A stretch of 64,000 nucleotides of DNA, taken from positions 4,030,001-4,094,000 of the forward strand of contig NC_013595.1 of NCBI RefSeq assembly GCF_000024865.1. Direction: 5' to 3'. Positions 42,683 through 52,429 of the stretch are shown one piece after another; position 1 is the stretch's first letter, and each line of letters begins with the position of its first letter. The notes under the pieces are model-generated. The model did no database searches. It was not told where the DNA came from and saw only the letters and a list, made by a program, of their open reading frames with translations. The translations under genes and the position numbers were made by a program. Origin of the DNA: Streptosporangium roseum DSM 43021. GTDB lineage: Bacteria; Actinomycetota; Actinomycetes; Streptosporangiales; Streptosporangiaceae.

Positions 42683-42741
42683 AGGGCTCCCCGGCGCCGG
42701 GCCGGCCGGAGTCTGAAGGGCCCCGGCGCCGGGCCGGCCGG
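42676..42741. repeat. Tandem 34/32-bp GC-rich duplication, likely bidirectional terminator
   Basis: AGTCTGAAGGGC begins each unit (42676 and 42710), followed by CCCGGCGCCGGGCCGGCCGG, which is itself palindromic. The first unit covers the stop codon of the transporter. It lies between convergent genes and could terminate both. Confidence 0.65.
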
Positions 42742-42760
42742 CGGAACGGGCGCGCCGCGG

Positions 42761-45403
42761 TCAGCGGGCGGCCACGCCCCGCCGTCCGCCTTCCCGGCGG
42801 GCCAGCCGGCGGGCCAGGTACGGAGCCGTCGCGCTGTCCCGCGCACCCGCCACCACGTGCGGGGGGCCGGCCGCGACGACGCGCCCGCCCGCCTCGCCGC
42901 CACCGGGCCCCAGATCGATCACCCAGTCCGTACCCGCCACCACGTCCATGTCGTGTTCCACGAGCACCACCGTGTTCCCCGCCGCGACGAGCCCGCGTAG
43001 CTGCGCCACCAGCAGGTCGACATCGGCCGGGTGCAGCCCGCTGGTCGGTTCGTCCAGGACGTACAGGGTGTGGCCCCTGCGCACGCGTTGCAGCTCGCTG
43101 GCCAGCTTGACGCGCTGCGCCTCGCCGCCGGACAGGGTCGTCGCCGGCTGCCCCAGCCGCAGGTATCCCAGCCCGACCTCCGACAGCACCTCCAGGCTCC
43201 TGACCGCGCCGGGGACCTCCCGCAGGAAGTCGCGCGCCTGCTCGACGGTCATGTCGAGCACGTCGGCGATGGAGCGCCCCGCCACCGTCACCCGCAGTGT
43301 CTCGGGGTTGTAGCGCGCGCCGTGGCAGACCGGGCACGGGGCGGTCGCGCCCGGCAGGAACAGCATCTCGATGAAGATCGACCCCTGCCCCTGGCAGTTC
43401 TCGCACCGTCCGCCGGGGACGTTGAAGGAGAAGCGGCCGGCGTCGTAACCATGGCGGCGCGCCTCCGGGGTCGCGGCGAAGAGCCGGCGGACGGCGTCGA
43501 ACAGGCCGGTGTAGGTGGCCAGGTTCGACCGCGGGGTGCGTCCGATCGGCCGCTGGTCGACGCGGACCAGGCGGCGGATCGGCTCCAGGCCGGTCGCCGC
43601 CACGTGGGTCACGACCTCCTCGGGCGTGGAGCCGTCCGGCCCCGGCCCCGGGAAGGTCGTGGAGCCGTCCGGCCCCGCGCGCCCGCCGCCTCCCTCGTGC
43701 CCGGCGCCGGTGTCCTCGCCCTCGCGGGCGCCCAGCTGTCCCGGGTCGTCGGCGTCGGCACCCAGGTGCTCCGCGACGACGCCGGTCAGCACCTGGCTCA
43801 CCAGCGTCGACTTCCCCGAACCCGAGACACCCGTGACCGCGGTGAAGGTGCCCAGCGGGAAGCGCACATCCAGGTCGCGGAGGTTGTGACGGGTGATGCC
43901 GCGCAGTTCCAGCCAGCCGGAGGGACGGCGCGCGTCCCGGTCGCCGGTACGGTCCGCCTGCTCGAAGAGGTATCGGCGGGTGGCCGAGCCGGCCACCCGC
44001 GCCAGGCCCGCGACCTCGCCGCTGTACAGCACCCGCCCGCCGTGCTCCCCGGCTCCGGGGCCGACGTCGACGATCCAGTCGGCCTGACGCATGACATCCA
44101 GGTTGTGCTCGACGACGAACAGCGAGTTGCCCGCCCCCCGGAGCCGGCGCATGGCCTCCAGCAGCGCCTCGGTGTCGGACGGGTGCAGGCCGGCCGACGG
44201 CTCGTCGAGCACGTACAGCACTCCGAACAGGCCCGACCGCAGCTGGGTGGCCAGCCGTAGCCGCTGCAGCTCCCCTGACGAGAGCGTCGCGGTGGACCGG
44301 TCCGTACTCAGGTATCCCAGCCCCAGCTCGGCCATGGTCCGGATGCGCTCCAGCAGGTTGCCCGCCAGCGCCGCCGCGGCCTCCGCCCGCGCGTCCGGCG
44401 GCCCGGCCGCGTCGAGGTCGCCGGCGCGGGTCGCGCCGGAGAGCACCTCGGCCAGCTCCGTCAGGGGCAGGGCCGCCATCTCGGTGATGTCCCGGCCGGC
44501 GAAGCGTACGGCCAGCGCCTCCGGACGCAGCCGTCTGCCCTCGCACACCGGGCACGGGGAGGAGAGCAGGAACCGGGCGGCCCGTGCGCGCAGGGAGGCG
44601 CTCTTCGTCGTGGCGTAGGTGTGCAGCACATACCGCCGGGCGCTGGAGAAGGTCCCCTGGTAGTCGCGGGCCACCTTGCCGGCGTCACGCACGGGGTGGA
44701 CGGTGACGACCGGCTGCTCGTCGGTCATCAGGATCCACTCGCGCTGCTCGGCGGGCAGCTCCGACCACGGACGGTCGACGTCGACTCCCAGTTCGACGAG
44801 GATGTCGCGGTAGTTCTTGCCCTGCCAGGCGCCGGGCCAGGCGGCGACCGCGCCCTCACGGATGCTCAGGCCGGGGTCCGGAACCAGGCTCTCCTCGCTG
44901 ACCGTGTGCACCCGGCCCAGGCCGTGGCAGTGCGGGCAGGCCCCGATCGGGGTGTTCGGCGAGAAGGAGTCGGAGTCCAGGTGCTCCGCGCCGGGGGGAT
45001 AGGCGCCGGCGCGGGAGAACAGCATCCGCAGCACGTTGGAGAGGTGGGTCACGGTGCCCACCGACGAGCGGGCGCTGCCGCCGCCCCGGGCCTGCCGCAG
45101 GGCGACCGCCGGGGGGAGGCCGGTGATGTCGCCTACCTTGGGAGCCCCCACCTGCTCGATGAGCCGCCGGGCGTAGGGGGTGACGGACTCCAGGTAGCGG
45201 CGCTGCGCCTCGGCGTAGACGGTCCCGAAGGCCAGGGACGACTTCCCCGAACCCGACACCCCGGTGAACAGGACGATGCGGTCCCGAGGCGCCTCGACGT
45301 CGACGTGGCGCAGGTTGTGCTCCCGCGCGTCCCGCACGCGGATCATGGGATCCGTCGCGTGATCCGGCAGGCCGGCCGGCGGGTGCGTTCCGGATCCGGT
45401 CAT
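42761..45403 (-). CDS. UvrA-like ABC ATPase (UvrA2 type)
   Basis: An 880-aa protein from the ATG at 45403. Two ABC ATPase halves: GVSGSGKSSLAFGTVYAEAQ (Walker A1), TLSSGELQRLRLATQL and LDEPSAGLHPSD; then GVSGSGKSTLVSQVL, TLSGGEAQRVKLASEL and LDEPTSGLHPAD. Zinc-type cysteine pairs are present (CPHCHGLG, CPVCEGRR, CENCQGQG, CPVCHGARY). It is shorter than housekeeping UvrA, and a low-complexity insert (near residues 560-610) sits in the second half. Such UvrA2 proteins often accompany resistance to DNA-acting antibiotics. It begins about 160 nt after nuoN; an independent promoter is likely. Confidence 0.92.
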   Translation of the reverse strand: MTGSGTHPPAGLPDHATDPMIRVRDAREHNLRHVDVEAPRDRIVLFTGVSGSGKSSLAFGTVYAEAQRRYLESVTPYARRLIEQVGAPKVGDITGLPPAVALRQARGGGSARSSVGTVTHLSNVLRMLFSRAGAYPPGAEHLDSDSFSPNTPIGACPHCHGLGRVHTVSEESLVPDPGLSIREGAVAAWPGAWQGKNYRDILVELGVDVDRPWSELPAEQREWILMTDEQPVVTVHPVRDAGKVARDYQGTFSSARRYVLHTYATTKSASLRARAARFLLSSPCPVCEGRRLRPEALAVRFAGRDITEMAALPLTELAEVLSGATRAGDLDAAGPPDARAEAAAALAGNLLERIRTMAELGLGYLSTDRSTATLSSGELQRLRLATQLRSGLFGVLYVLDEPSAGLHPSDTEALLEAMRRLRGAGNSLFVVEHNLDVMRQADWIVDVGPGAGEHGGRVLYSGEVAGLARVAGSATRRYLFEQADRTGDRDARRPSGWLELRGITRHNLRDLDVRFPLGTFTAVTGVSGSGKSTLVSQVLTGVVAEHLGADADDPGQLGAREGEDTGAGHEGGGGRAGPDGSTTFPGPGPDGSTPEEVVTHVAATGLEPIRRLVRVDQRPIGRTPRSNLATYTGLFDAVRRLFAATPEARRHGYDAGRFSFNVPGGRCENCQGQGSIFIEMLFLPGATAPCPVCHGARYNPETLRVTVAGRSIADVLDMTVEQARDFLREVPGAVRSLEVLSEVGLGYLRLGQPATTLSGGEAQRVKLASELQRVRRGHTLYVLDEPTSGLHPADVDLLVAQLRGLVAAGNTVVLVEHDMDVVAGTDWVIDLGPGGGEAGGRVVAAGPPHVVAGARDSATAPYLARRLARREGGRRGVAAR

Positions 45404-45560
45404 CCCGGCGCTCTCAGCGCGGCTGTCCGACCGGACGGGCGGAACCGGCGCCGGGACGGTACGCCGCACGTGCTTCCGATCATGGAGCCAGTATATTCGC
45501 AGCTCAACTCGCTTACCTGTGGCGTCCTGGCCCGGTGCCGCCCCGCCGGGAAACCGTGCG

Positions 45561-47081
45561 CTACCAGCCACGGGCGAGCACGAGCCCGCTGGCGACGCCC
45601 AGGAGGACGGAGGCTCCGGCCGCGACGTGGGCGACGCGCGCGGCGCCTCGCGACACGCCCCCCGCCGCGCGCGGTCCCGGCCTCCCTGGATCGCCCGGCC
45701 CCTCCGCGCGGCGCGGTCTCCCCGTGCCTTCCGCTCCTTCCCTGCCTTCCGGTTCTCCCGATCCTCCCGGTTCTCCCGATCCTCCCGGTCCCTCCGCTCC
45801 TCCCGGCCGGAACGCCGGGACGATCCATCGCAGGTAGTAGAAGACGCTCGCGACGGTGTTCGCCGCCGCGACCACGGCGAGCCAGACCTGGCCGGCGTCC
45901 CAGGCGGCGGCGAAGGCCAGCAGCTTGCCGACGAAGACGGCGGTCGGCGGGGTTCCGATGAGCCCGAACAGGCATACGGCGAGCGACGCGGCGAGGCCGG
46001 GGGAGTGCCGCGCCAGGCCGGTGTAGCCGCCCAGCGAGTCGCGTCCCGTGGCGACGACCACGGCGAAGGCTCCCAGATTGGTGACGGCGTACGCGCCGAG
46101 GTAGAACAGCAGCGCCGGAGCGGCGAGGTCGCTGCGTCCGGCCGCGACGACGGGCAGCAGGAGGTAGCCGGCCTGGCTGATCGTCGAGTAGGCCAGCAGC
46201 CGCCGCACGTTGTCCTGGAAGAAGGCGGCCAGATTGCCCAGGGTCATCGTCGCCGTGGCGATCAGGGCCAGCAGCAGCCGCCAGTCGGCGGCCGAGGCCG
46301 CGAGGAACTCGTCCGCCATGCGGAACAGCGCGACGAACGCGCCGACCTTCGGGACCGTCGTGACGAACGCTGCGACGGCGGCGGGCGCCCCCTCGGCGAC
46401 GTCCGGCACCCAGAAATGGGCGGGCACGCCGCCGATCTTGAAGAGCACGCCGGCGAGCAGGGCGACGAGGGCGCAGGCCACGGCGGCCCCGGGGACCCCG
46501 GCGAGCCGCTCGCCCAGCGCCGCATAGGTCGTCGAGCCCGCGAGGCCGTACAGCAGCGTCACTCCCGCCAGCATCGGGACGCCGAGGAAGGCGCCCATCA
46601 GGTAGTACTTGAGCGCCGCCTCGGTGCCGGGCGCGTCCTTCGCGAAACCCGCCAAGGTGTAGGCGGGGATGCTTGCCAGGAGGTAGGCCGCGACGAAGAC
46701 GAGCAGGTCGCCGGTCCCCGCCAGGATGATCGCGCCCAGGGCGGAGAGCAGGAGCAGGACGTAGGCCTCGGTTTCGCGCCGGCGTCCGCGCGCCCAGCCG
46801 GACGCGAGGACGACCACGAGCAGGGTGGCGAGCATGACCGTGGCCCGTGTGACGTGGGTGAGCGGGTCGAGGGCGTAGGACCCGAAGGCCATGCCGCCGG
46901 GCCGGGTGGCCGCGAACGCGCCGGCGGCCAGCCCGCCCGCGAGGCCCAGGGCGCAGATCCACGCCACGATCGGCTGGCGGTGACGTGGCAGGAACATGCC
47001 GGTGAGCAGTCCCAGGACCGCCCCGCCGAGCAGGAACAGCTCCGGGAGGAGGTCGAGGGGATCGTCGTTCATCCCGTTCAT
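45561..47081 (-). CDS. nuoN: NADH-quinone oxidoreductase subunit N-like
   Basis: A 506-aa antiporter-like complex I subunit. The proton-channel landmarks are present: ALKYYLMGAFLGVPMLAGVT (TM7 Lys region), FKIGGVPAHFWVPDVAEGAP, and LLAYSTISQAGYLLLPVVAA. Between the last two helices lies an unusual Gly/Glu/Pro-rich linker (about residues 425-480, repeats of GGSGEP type). Last gene of the nuo operon, 67 nt after nuoM. Cytoplasmic-membrane proton translocation. Confidence 0.93.
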   Translation of the reverse strand: MNGMNDDPLDLLPELFLLGGAVLGLLTGMFLPRHRQPIVAWICALGLAGGLAAGAFAATRPGGMAFGSYALDPLTHVTRATVMLATLLVVVLASGWARGRRRETEAYVLLLLSALGAIILAGTGDLLVFVAAYLLASIPAYTLAGFAKDAPGTEAALKYYLMGAFLGVPMLAGVTLLYGLAGSTTYAALGERLAGVPGAAVACALVALLAGVLFKIGGVPAHFWVPDVAEGAPAAVAAFVTTVPKVGAFVALFRMADEFLAASAADWRLLLALIATATMTLGNLAAFFQDNVRRLLAYSTISQAGYLLLPVVAAGRSDLAAPALLFYLGAYAVTNLGAFAVVVATGRDSLGGYTGLARHSPGLAASLAVCLFGLIGTPPTAVFVGKLLAFAAAWDAGQVWLAVVAAANTVASVFYYLRWIVPAFRPGGAEGPGGSGEPGGSGEPEGREGAEGTGRPRRAEGPGDPGRPGPRAAGGVSRGAARVAHVAAGASVLLGVASGLVLARGW

Positions 47082-47148
47082 CGAAACTCCCCGAGCGTGG
47101 AACCCCGCGGCTTCGGTCGCGGGGTGGGCTTCGGCCGTGGCGAGGGAG

Positions 47149-48645
47149 TCAACGGCTCACCAGGGAGACCACGGCGGCGGAGACCGGTTCGATCATGTCC
47201 AGCAGCCACCGGGGAGCGATCCCGATGATCAGGGACAGAATCATGAGCGGCGCCACGGCGGCCAGCTCGTCGGGCCGCACGTCGGTGACCCGGGGCGTCA
47301 GCTCTCCCGGCCGTCCCAGATACACCTTGTGCAGCATCCGCAGCAGCAGCGCGGCGGTGATGAGGACGCCGGTCACGGACAGGGCCCCGGCGACCACGCC
47401 GCCGGGTGTCCCGATGCCGATGACCCCGGCGAAGATCTGGAACTCGGCGATGAAGCCGGACAGCCCCGGCAGGCCGAGGGAGGCGAAGGCGGCCACGGCC
47501 GTGAGCCCGGTGAAGATCGGAGCGGTCGCGGCGATTCCGCCGAACCCGTCGAGGTCGTAGCTGCGCGCGCGGTCCCACAGGACGCCGGTGAGCAGGAAGA
47601 GCGCGCCCGTGACCAGCCCGTGGCTGACCATCTGGGTGACGGCCCCGCTGACCGCCAGCTCCCTGGCCCGCGCGTCCCCGGCCACAAGGCCCGCGGCGCC
47701 CAGGGCGAGCACGATGTAGCCCATGTGGTTGACCGAGGTGTAGGCGATCAGCCGTTTAAGGTCGTCCTGGGCCAGGGCGACCAGCGCGCCGTACAGCACG
47801 CCGGCCACTCCGGCCACGACGAACACCCAGGCGTGGCGCTGCCAGGCGCCGGGCAGCATCGGCATCGCGATCCGGGCGAAGCCGTAGGTGCCCATCTTCA
47901 GCATCACGCCCGCGAGGATGGCCGATCCGGCGGCCGGGGCGTCGGTGTGCGCCGGCGGGAGCCAGGTGTGGAACGGCACGGTCGGCGTCTTGACCGCCAG
48001 CCCCACGCCGACGGCGAGCAGCACCAGCCCGGCGGTCCCGGGGGCGCCCGCGAAGGGCGGGGCGCGGGTCAGGTCGACCATGTCGAAGGTGCGCGGGTCG
48101 CCGCCGAGGTAGAGCCCGATGAAGCCGAGCAGCAGGGCGAGCGATCCCAGGAAGGTGTAGAGGAAGAACTTCAGCGCCGACCGGAGGCGGTCGCCGTGCC
48201 CCCATCCGGCGATCACGAAGTACATGCCCACGATGGACAGGTCGAAGAAGACGAAGAACAGCAGCAGGTCCAGCGCGGCGAACAGGCCCAGGCAGACCGT
48301 CTGCAGGGACAGGAAGAGCGCGGCGTAGGCGCGGGCCCGCCGGGTCCCGCGCAGTGAGTAGATCGAGCACACCAGGAACAGCAGCGCGGTCATCGCCATG
48401 AGCGGCAGCGACATCCCGTCGACGCCCACGTGGTACCCGGCGCCCACGGACGGGATCCAGCGCATCCGCGTCTCGTAGCCGATCCCGCCCTCGTACCCCA
48501 CCCACATCACGGCGACCAGCAGCAGGTCGGCGGCCGCGGCGGCGATCCAGACCCGGATCGCCGCACGCGCGCCCAGCCGGGGCAGGAGCAGGACTGCGGC
48601 GGCCACGGCCAGCGGCAGGAAGATCACGGCGGAGAGCACGCTCAC
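47149..48645 (-). CDS. nuoM: NADH-quinone oxidoreductase subunit M-like
   Basis: A 498-aa antiporter-like subunit from a GTG at 48645 overlapping the nuoL stop. Typical motifs are FFDLSIVGMYFVIAGWG (TM5 region with the Asp/Glu pair), AVKTPTVPFHTWLPPAHTDA, LKMGTYGFARI, LKRLIAYTSVNHMGYIVLAL and MVSHGLVTGALFLLTGVLWD. Proton pumping in the membrane arm. Confidence 0.95.
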   Translation of the reverse strand: MSVLSAVIFLPLAVAAAVLLLPRLGARAAIRVWIAAAAADLLLVAVMWVGYEGGIGYETRMRWIPSVGAGYHVGVDGMSLPLMAMTALLFLVCSIYSLRGTRRARAYAALFLSLQTVCLGLFAALDLLLFFVFFDLSIVGMYFVIAGWGHGDRLRSALKFFLYTFLGSLALLLGFIGLYLGGDPRTFDMVDLTRAPPFAGAPGTAGLVLLAVGVGLAVKTPTVPFHTWLPPAHTDAPAAGSAILAGVMLKMGTYGFARIAMPMLPGAWQRHAWVFVVAGVAGVLYGALVALAQDDLKRLIAYTSVNHMGYIVLALGAAGLVAGDARARELAVSGAVTQMVSHGLVTGALFLLTGVLWDRARSYDLDGFGGIAATAPIFTGLTAVAAFASLGLPGLSGFIAEFQIFAGVIGIGTPGGVVAGALSVTGVLITAALLLRMLHKVYLGRPGELTPRVTDVRPDELAAVAPLMILSLIIGIAPRWLLDMIEPVSAAVVSLVSR

Positions 48646-50477
48646 CTCACCAGCGCGATCAGGACGGCCAGCAGGACGAGTCCCACCGCCGCCTGCGCGA
48701 AATAGGTGTGCACCTGGCCGGTCTGCGGGCGCCGGGCCAGAGCGGCGAGCCCGGCCACACCCGAGGCGACGGCGCGGACCGCGCCGTCCGCACCGGCCTC
48801 CCCCCATCTCCTCGCCAGCCGGGCCGCCGCCATCCCGGCCCGCGGGACGCTCCGGACCGCGCCGTCGACCACCCGGTCGTCGAAGCGCGCCAGTGACCGC
48901 GCCAGCGCCGTCAGCGGCCGCCACACCACGGCGACCGCGGCCCGCTCCAGATACAGCCACTCGCCGAGCACCCGGGGGGCGGGCAGCGCCCGATCCCGTA
49001 CGGCCAGCACCACGACGATCGCCAGCGCGCCGGACAGCAGCAGCTCACCGCCGCCCGGACCGGGCTCCGCGGGGGCTCCCAGCAGCCTCCGCCAGGCGTC
49101 GAAGGCCGCGGGCGGTCCGACCACGCCGGATGCCGCCGCCACCAGGGCGAGCACGGGCAGCGGCAGGCGTTCCAGGAGACCGACACGATGGGTGCCGGGC
49201 TGCTCGGAGTCGTCCCGTGTCCCGGCGTCCCGTGGGCGCCAGACCGCGAACACGGCCTTGGCCGCGTAGGCGGCGGCCAGCAGCGCGGCGGCGAGCGAGA
49301 CGAGATACAGGGGCGGCGACCGTTCGGCCACCGCGGACAGGACGGCGCCCTTGGTGACCCACAGCGACAGCGGCGGCAGCCCCGCCAGCGCCAGGGCCCC
49401 GATCGCGAAGGTGACCCCGACGAGCCGGTGGCGCCGGGCCGCGCCGTGCAGCTCGGTCAGGTCCTTGGTGCCCAGGGCCGTCAGCCACGCCCCGGCGCAC
49501 AGGAAGAGCAGGCTCTTGACGGCGGCGTGCGCGACCAGATGCGCGGTGCCTCCGGCCACCGCGGAAACGCCGGCGGCGAGCACCATGAAGCCGACCTGCG
49601 CGCAGGTGGACGCCGCCAGCAACTGCTTGAGATCACGCTGGGCGACGGCCACGGCTCCGAGCAGCAGCGCCGTCAGCGCGCCCACCCAGGCGACCAGCGG
49701 GCCGGCCCAGCCCGTCGCGGCGAGCAGCGGCTGCACGCGCAGCAGCAGGTAGGCCCCGGCGGCGACCATGGTGGCCGAGTGGAGCAGCGCCGACACCGGG
49801 CTCGGGCCCGCCATAGCACGCGACAGCCAGAAGGAGAACGGCAGCTGGGCCGACTTGCCCAGCGCGGCGGCGACGATCCCGGCGGCGATCAGGTCGCGCC
49901 AGGGCCGTGCGCTCCCCGCGAGCCCGGCCATGTCCAGCGACCAGGCCGAGGCGAGGGCGCAGCCGGCGGCGAGGTACAGGCCCATGTCTCCGGCGCGGGT
50001 GGTGACGAAGGCGATGCCCGCCGACCTCACCCGATGGCCGTCGCGCCACCGGAAACCGATCAGCGCGTACGACATCGCCCCCATGACCTCCCACGCCATC
50101 AACAGGAGCGCGAGATCGGTGGCCGTGACGGTGGCCAGCATGGCCCCGGTGAACAGCAGCATCAGCCCGGAGAACCGGCCGCGATCCTCGCGGATCTGCC
50201 CGGCGGCGAAGACGAGCACGGCCAGCGCGATCGCGGACACGGTGACGACCGTCACCGCCGACAGCCCGTCGACCGCCGGCCCCGCCCGCAGCCCGGCGAA
50301 CAGCGTCGTGGAGGACTCGGGGCGGGTGATCGCGGCGAGCACCGCCAGGGCGAGCGTCGCGGCGGCGATCGCGACGGCCGTCATCGGCGCCGCCCGGTCC
50401 GCCCGGTGGCCGGCCAGCACCAGGAGCCCGCCCGAAACGACCGGCAGGCCGGGAAGCAGCCAGGCGAGCGCGCTCAT
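48642..50477 (-). CDS. nuoL: NADH-quinone oxidoreductase subunit L-like
   Basis: A 611-aa largest antiporter-like subunit. LMAWEVMGAMSYALIGF (TM5), GKSAQLPFSFWLSRAMAGPS, LLHSATMVAAGAYLLLR and LKQLLAASTCAQVGFMVLAA are characteristic, and the long C-terminal amphipathic region is present (residues 470-610). Starts with a 4-nt overlap on nuoK. It shows the same gene order as second nuo clusters of streptomycetes. Confidence 0.95.
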   Translation of the reverse strand: MSALAWLLPGLPVVSGGLLVLAGHRADRAAPMTAVAIAAATLALAVLAAITRPESSTTLFAGLRAGPAVDGLSAVTVVTVSAIALAVLVFAAGQIREDRGRFSGLMLLFTGAMLATVTATDLALLLMAWEVMGAMSYALIGFRWRDGHRVRSAGIAFVTTRAGDMGLYLAAGCALASAWSLDMAGLAGSARPWRDLIAAGIVAAALGKSAQLPFSFWLSRAMAGPSPVSALLHSATMVAAGAYLLLRVQPLLAATGWAGPLVAWVGALTALLLGAVAVAQRDLKQLLAASTCAQVGFMVLAAGVSAVAGGTAHLVAHAAVKSLLFLCAGAWLTALGTKDLTELHGAARRHRLVGVTFAIGALALAGLPPLSLWVTKGAVLSAVAERSPPLYLVSLAAALLAAAYAAKAVFAVWRPRDAGTRDDSEQPGTHRVGLLERLPLPVLALVAAASGVVGPPAAFDAWRRLLGAPAEPGPGGGELLLSGALAIVVVLAVRDRALPAPRVLGEWLYLERAAVAVVWRPLTALARSLARFDDRVVDGAVRSVPRAGMAAARLARRWGEAGADGAVRAVASGVAGLAALARRPQTGQVHTYFAQAAVGLVLLAVLIALVR

Positions 50478-50779
50478 CCCCTCAGATCCCCGGCGTCGTC
50501 GGTCATGTCCACGTCGCGCGCCCGGAAGATCGCCGTGGTGACGGCGAAGCCCATGGCCATCTCCAGGGCCATGACGGTCACGGCGACCAGGACCAGCACC
50601 TGGCCGTCGGCGCTCGCCGGGGCCACGTGGTACCAGAAGGCGCCGGCGGCCACGATCAGCCCGTTGATCATGAGTTCGAGGCCCATCATCAGCATGACGA
50701 TCGCCTGCTGCGACAGCGCGCCGTACAGGCCGACGGAGAACAGGGCGGCGGCGAGCAGCAGGAAGGCCTGAAGTCCCAT
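50474..50779 (-). CDS. nuoK: NADH-quinone oxidoreductase subunit K-like
   Basis: 101 aa, three membrane helices. LMMGLELMINGLIVAAGAFW carries the TM2 Glu used in proton transfer, and VLVAVTVMALEMAMGFAV the TM3 Glu. It begins 1 nt after nuoJ and ends overlapping nuoL. Normal length for NuoK. Confidence 0.95.
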   Translation of the reverse strand: MGLQAFLLLAAALFSVGLYGALSQQAIVMLMMGLELMINGLIVAAGAFWYHVAPASADGQVLVLVAVTVMALEMAMGFAVTTAIFRARDVDMTDDAGDLRG

Positions 50780-50780
50780 C

Positions 50781-51524
50781 TCAGCGGTCCTCCTCGTGAC
50801 GGAGGCGCGGGCGGTCGCCGCGATGACGCGCCCGCTCTGCAGGGGAGGGGGAGGGGAGGTCCGGGGGAGGGGAGGAGGGGAGCGCCCGGGGAGGGGACAG
50901 GTGGCCGGTCGGAGCGCCACCGCCGCCACCGTTACCGCCGCCGCCACTGTTATCGCCGTCGCCGTCGCCGTCGCCGTTACCGCCGCCGCCGTCGTCGCCA
51001 CTGTCATCGCCGCCGCTGTCGGCGTCGTAGCGGCCCCGGTGGGTCGCCAGCACCGTCGTGGAGATCATCGTGGCGAGGATGGCCACCCCGACGACCATCA
51101 TGACGAGCATCTTCGGCCCCATGATCGACAGGCCCAGTGCATGGGTCGGATCGGCCGGTGGGCTGCCCCGGCGCCGAGGCCAGGGAGTGAGGAACACCCC
51201 GGCCACCAGGAGGACGAAGACTCCCGCGGCGATGAGCGGGGCTCCGCGAGCGTTGTGCACCATCTTCATCGGCATGAGGCCGGCCGGGTTCATCATGAAC
51301 ATGATCATGAAGACCGCCATGATCAGCATCTCCATGACCATCATGAGGACGATCAGAACGCCCAGGTACGACAGGTCGATCAGGAGGAAGACCAGCCCCA
51401 CGCAGATCAACGACGTCAGCAGGGCGAACGTCGCCCGCGCCATCGAGTCGACGACGAACACCGCGACGCCCCCGGCCACCGAGAGCGTGGCGAGCATCCA
51501 GAACGCGGCGGACTGGAGCGTCAA
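50781..51524 (-). CDS. nuoJ: NADH-quinone oxidoreductase subunit J-like with low-complexity tail
   Basis: 247 aa from a TTG at 51524 overlapping the nuoH stop (TTGA). Residues 1-165 hold five helices, including the Met-rich TM3-loop LIVLMMVMEMLIMAVFMIMF. The last 80 residues are Gly/Asp/Asn-rich (GGDDSGDDGGGGNGDG, DGDGDNSGGGGNGGGG), then Pro/Ser, encoded by simple GCC-type repeats. The tail is not part of NuoJ elsewhere and would face the cytoplasm. Confidence 0.88.
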   Translation of the reverse strand: MTLQSAAFWMLATLSVAGGVAVFVVDSMARATFALLTSLICVGLVFLLIDLSYLGVLIVLMMVMEMLIMAVFMIMFMMNPAGLMPMKMVHNARGAPLIAAGVFVLLVAGVFLTPWPRRRGSPPADPTHALGLSIMGPKMLVMMVVGVAILATMISTTVLATHRGRYDADSGGDDSGDDGGGGNGDGDGDGDNSGGGGNGGGGGAPTGHLSPPRALPSSPPPDLPSPSPAERARHRGDRPRLRHEEDR

Positions 51525-52429
51525 AGCACCACGATCCCGACGACGAGCATCTGCAGCAGCGCGGCGGGGATCAGCACCAGCCAGGACAGCCACGTGAAGC
51601 GGTCCATCCGTACGGCGGGCAGCCGGTGCCTGGCCCACACCAGGACGGCGAGCACGGCCACCGTCTTGAGCGCCGTCCACAGCCACGGCGGCAGCGCCGG
51701 ACCGGCGCCGCCGCCCAGGAAGAGCGGGACGGCCGCCGCGGCCGCCACCGCGAGCAGCGTGTAGCGCCCCGCCTGGAAGACCAGCCGGTCGGGCCCGGAC
51801 AGCTCGGCCCGCACCCCGCCCGCGATGTCGGAGCCCATCGGCCGGTCCATCGGCCCCCAGAAGGCCATGGCGAGAGCCGAGACGAGATAGACGGCGAACG
51901 CGACCGGCATCCACACGGCGAACCAGAGCCCCCGCTGCGCGCCGGCGACCTCGCTCAAGCGCAGGGAACCGGCCCCCAGCGCCGCCGTGATCAGGGCGAA
52001 CATGTGCGGAAGCTCGTAGGCCAGGCCCTGCGCCACGGCCCGGTACCCGCCGATCAGCGGGTAGACCGAGTTGGCGCCCCACCCCGTCAGCCAGAGCGCC
52101 CCCCAGACGCAGACCTCCATGGCGTTGAACCACACGACGCCCACCGCCAGATCCGCCACCGGCCTCCCGCCGAGCGGCAGCACGATGCCGGCCAGCACCG
52201 CGACGACGGGAAGGCCGCAGACCCCCGCGCGCATCAGCAGGGTGTCGGACAGGAGGGTGCGCCGCCGCTGCCGGACCAGCAGCCGCGCGGCCTCCCGGAG
52301 CGGGTCGCCGGCGGACCTCAGCCGGATGCCCGCCGTCAAGGCCGCGTCGAGGGCGGCGGCGCCCCAGGCGAGCACGGCCAGGGCGCCGATCAGCGCGATC
52401 GGCGCCCACAACGGCGTCATCTCAGGCAT
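51521..52429 (-). CDS. nuoH: NADH-quinone oxidoreductase subunit H-like
   Basis: 302 aa from the ATG at 52429 (the ATG at 52420 is the alternative). It keeps the overall NuoH pattern of eight helices and LSDTLLMRAGVCGLPVVAVL, YELPHMFALITAALGAGSL and RMDRFTWLSWLVLIPAALLQ (typical end: R.dq.m.l.Wk.l.P). The cytoplasmic loops that normally contact NuoB/D and the quinone are shortened and less charged. This fits an operon without a standard redox arm. Confidence 0.9.
   Translation of the reverse strand: MPEMTPLWAPIALIGALAVLAWGAAALDAALTAGIRLRSAGDPLREAARLLVRQRRRTLLSDTLLMRAGVCGLPVVAVLAGIVLPLGGRPVADLAVGVVWFNAMEVCVWGALWLTGWGANSVYPLIGGYRAVAQGLAYELPHMFALITAALGAGSLRLSEVAGAQRGLWFAVWMPVAFAVYLVSALAMAFWGPMDRPMGSDIAGGVRAELSGPDRLVFQAGRYTLLAVAAAAAVPLFLGGGAGPALPPWLWTALKTVAVLAVLVWARHRLPAVRMDRFTWLSWLVLIPAALLQMLVVGIVVL

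Noticed and set aside
50900..51015. CRISPR or minisatellite array in the GCC/GTC repeats
   Set aside because: The repeats are irregular trinucleotide-type coding sequence of the NuoJ tail, without spacers.
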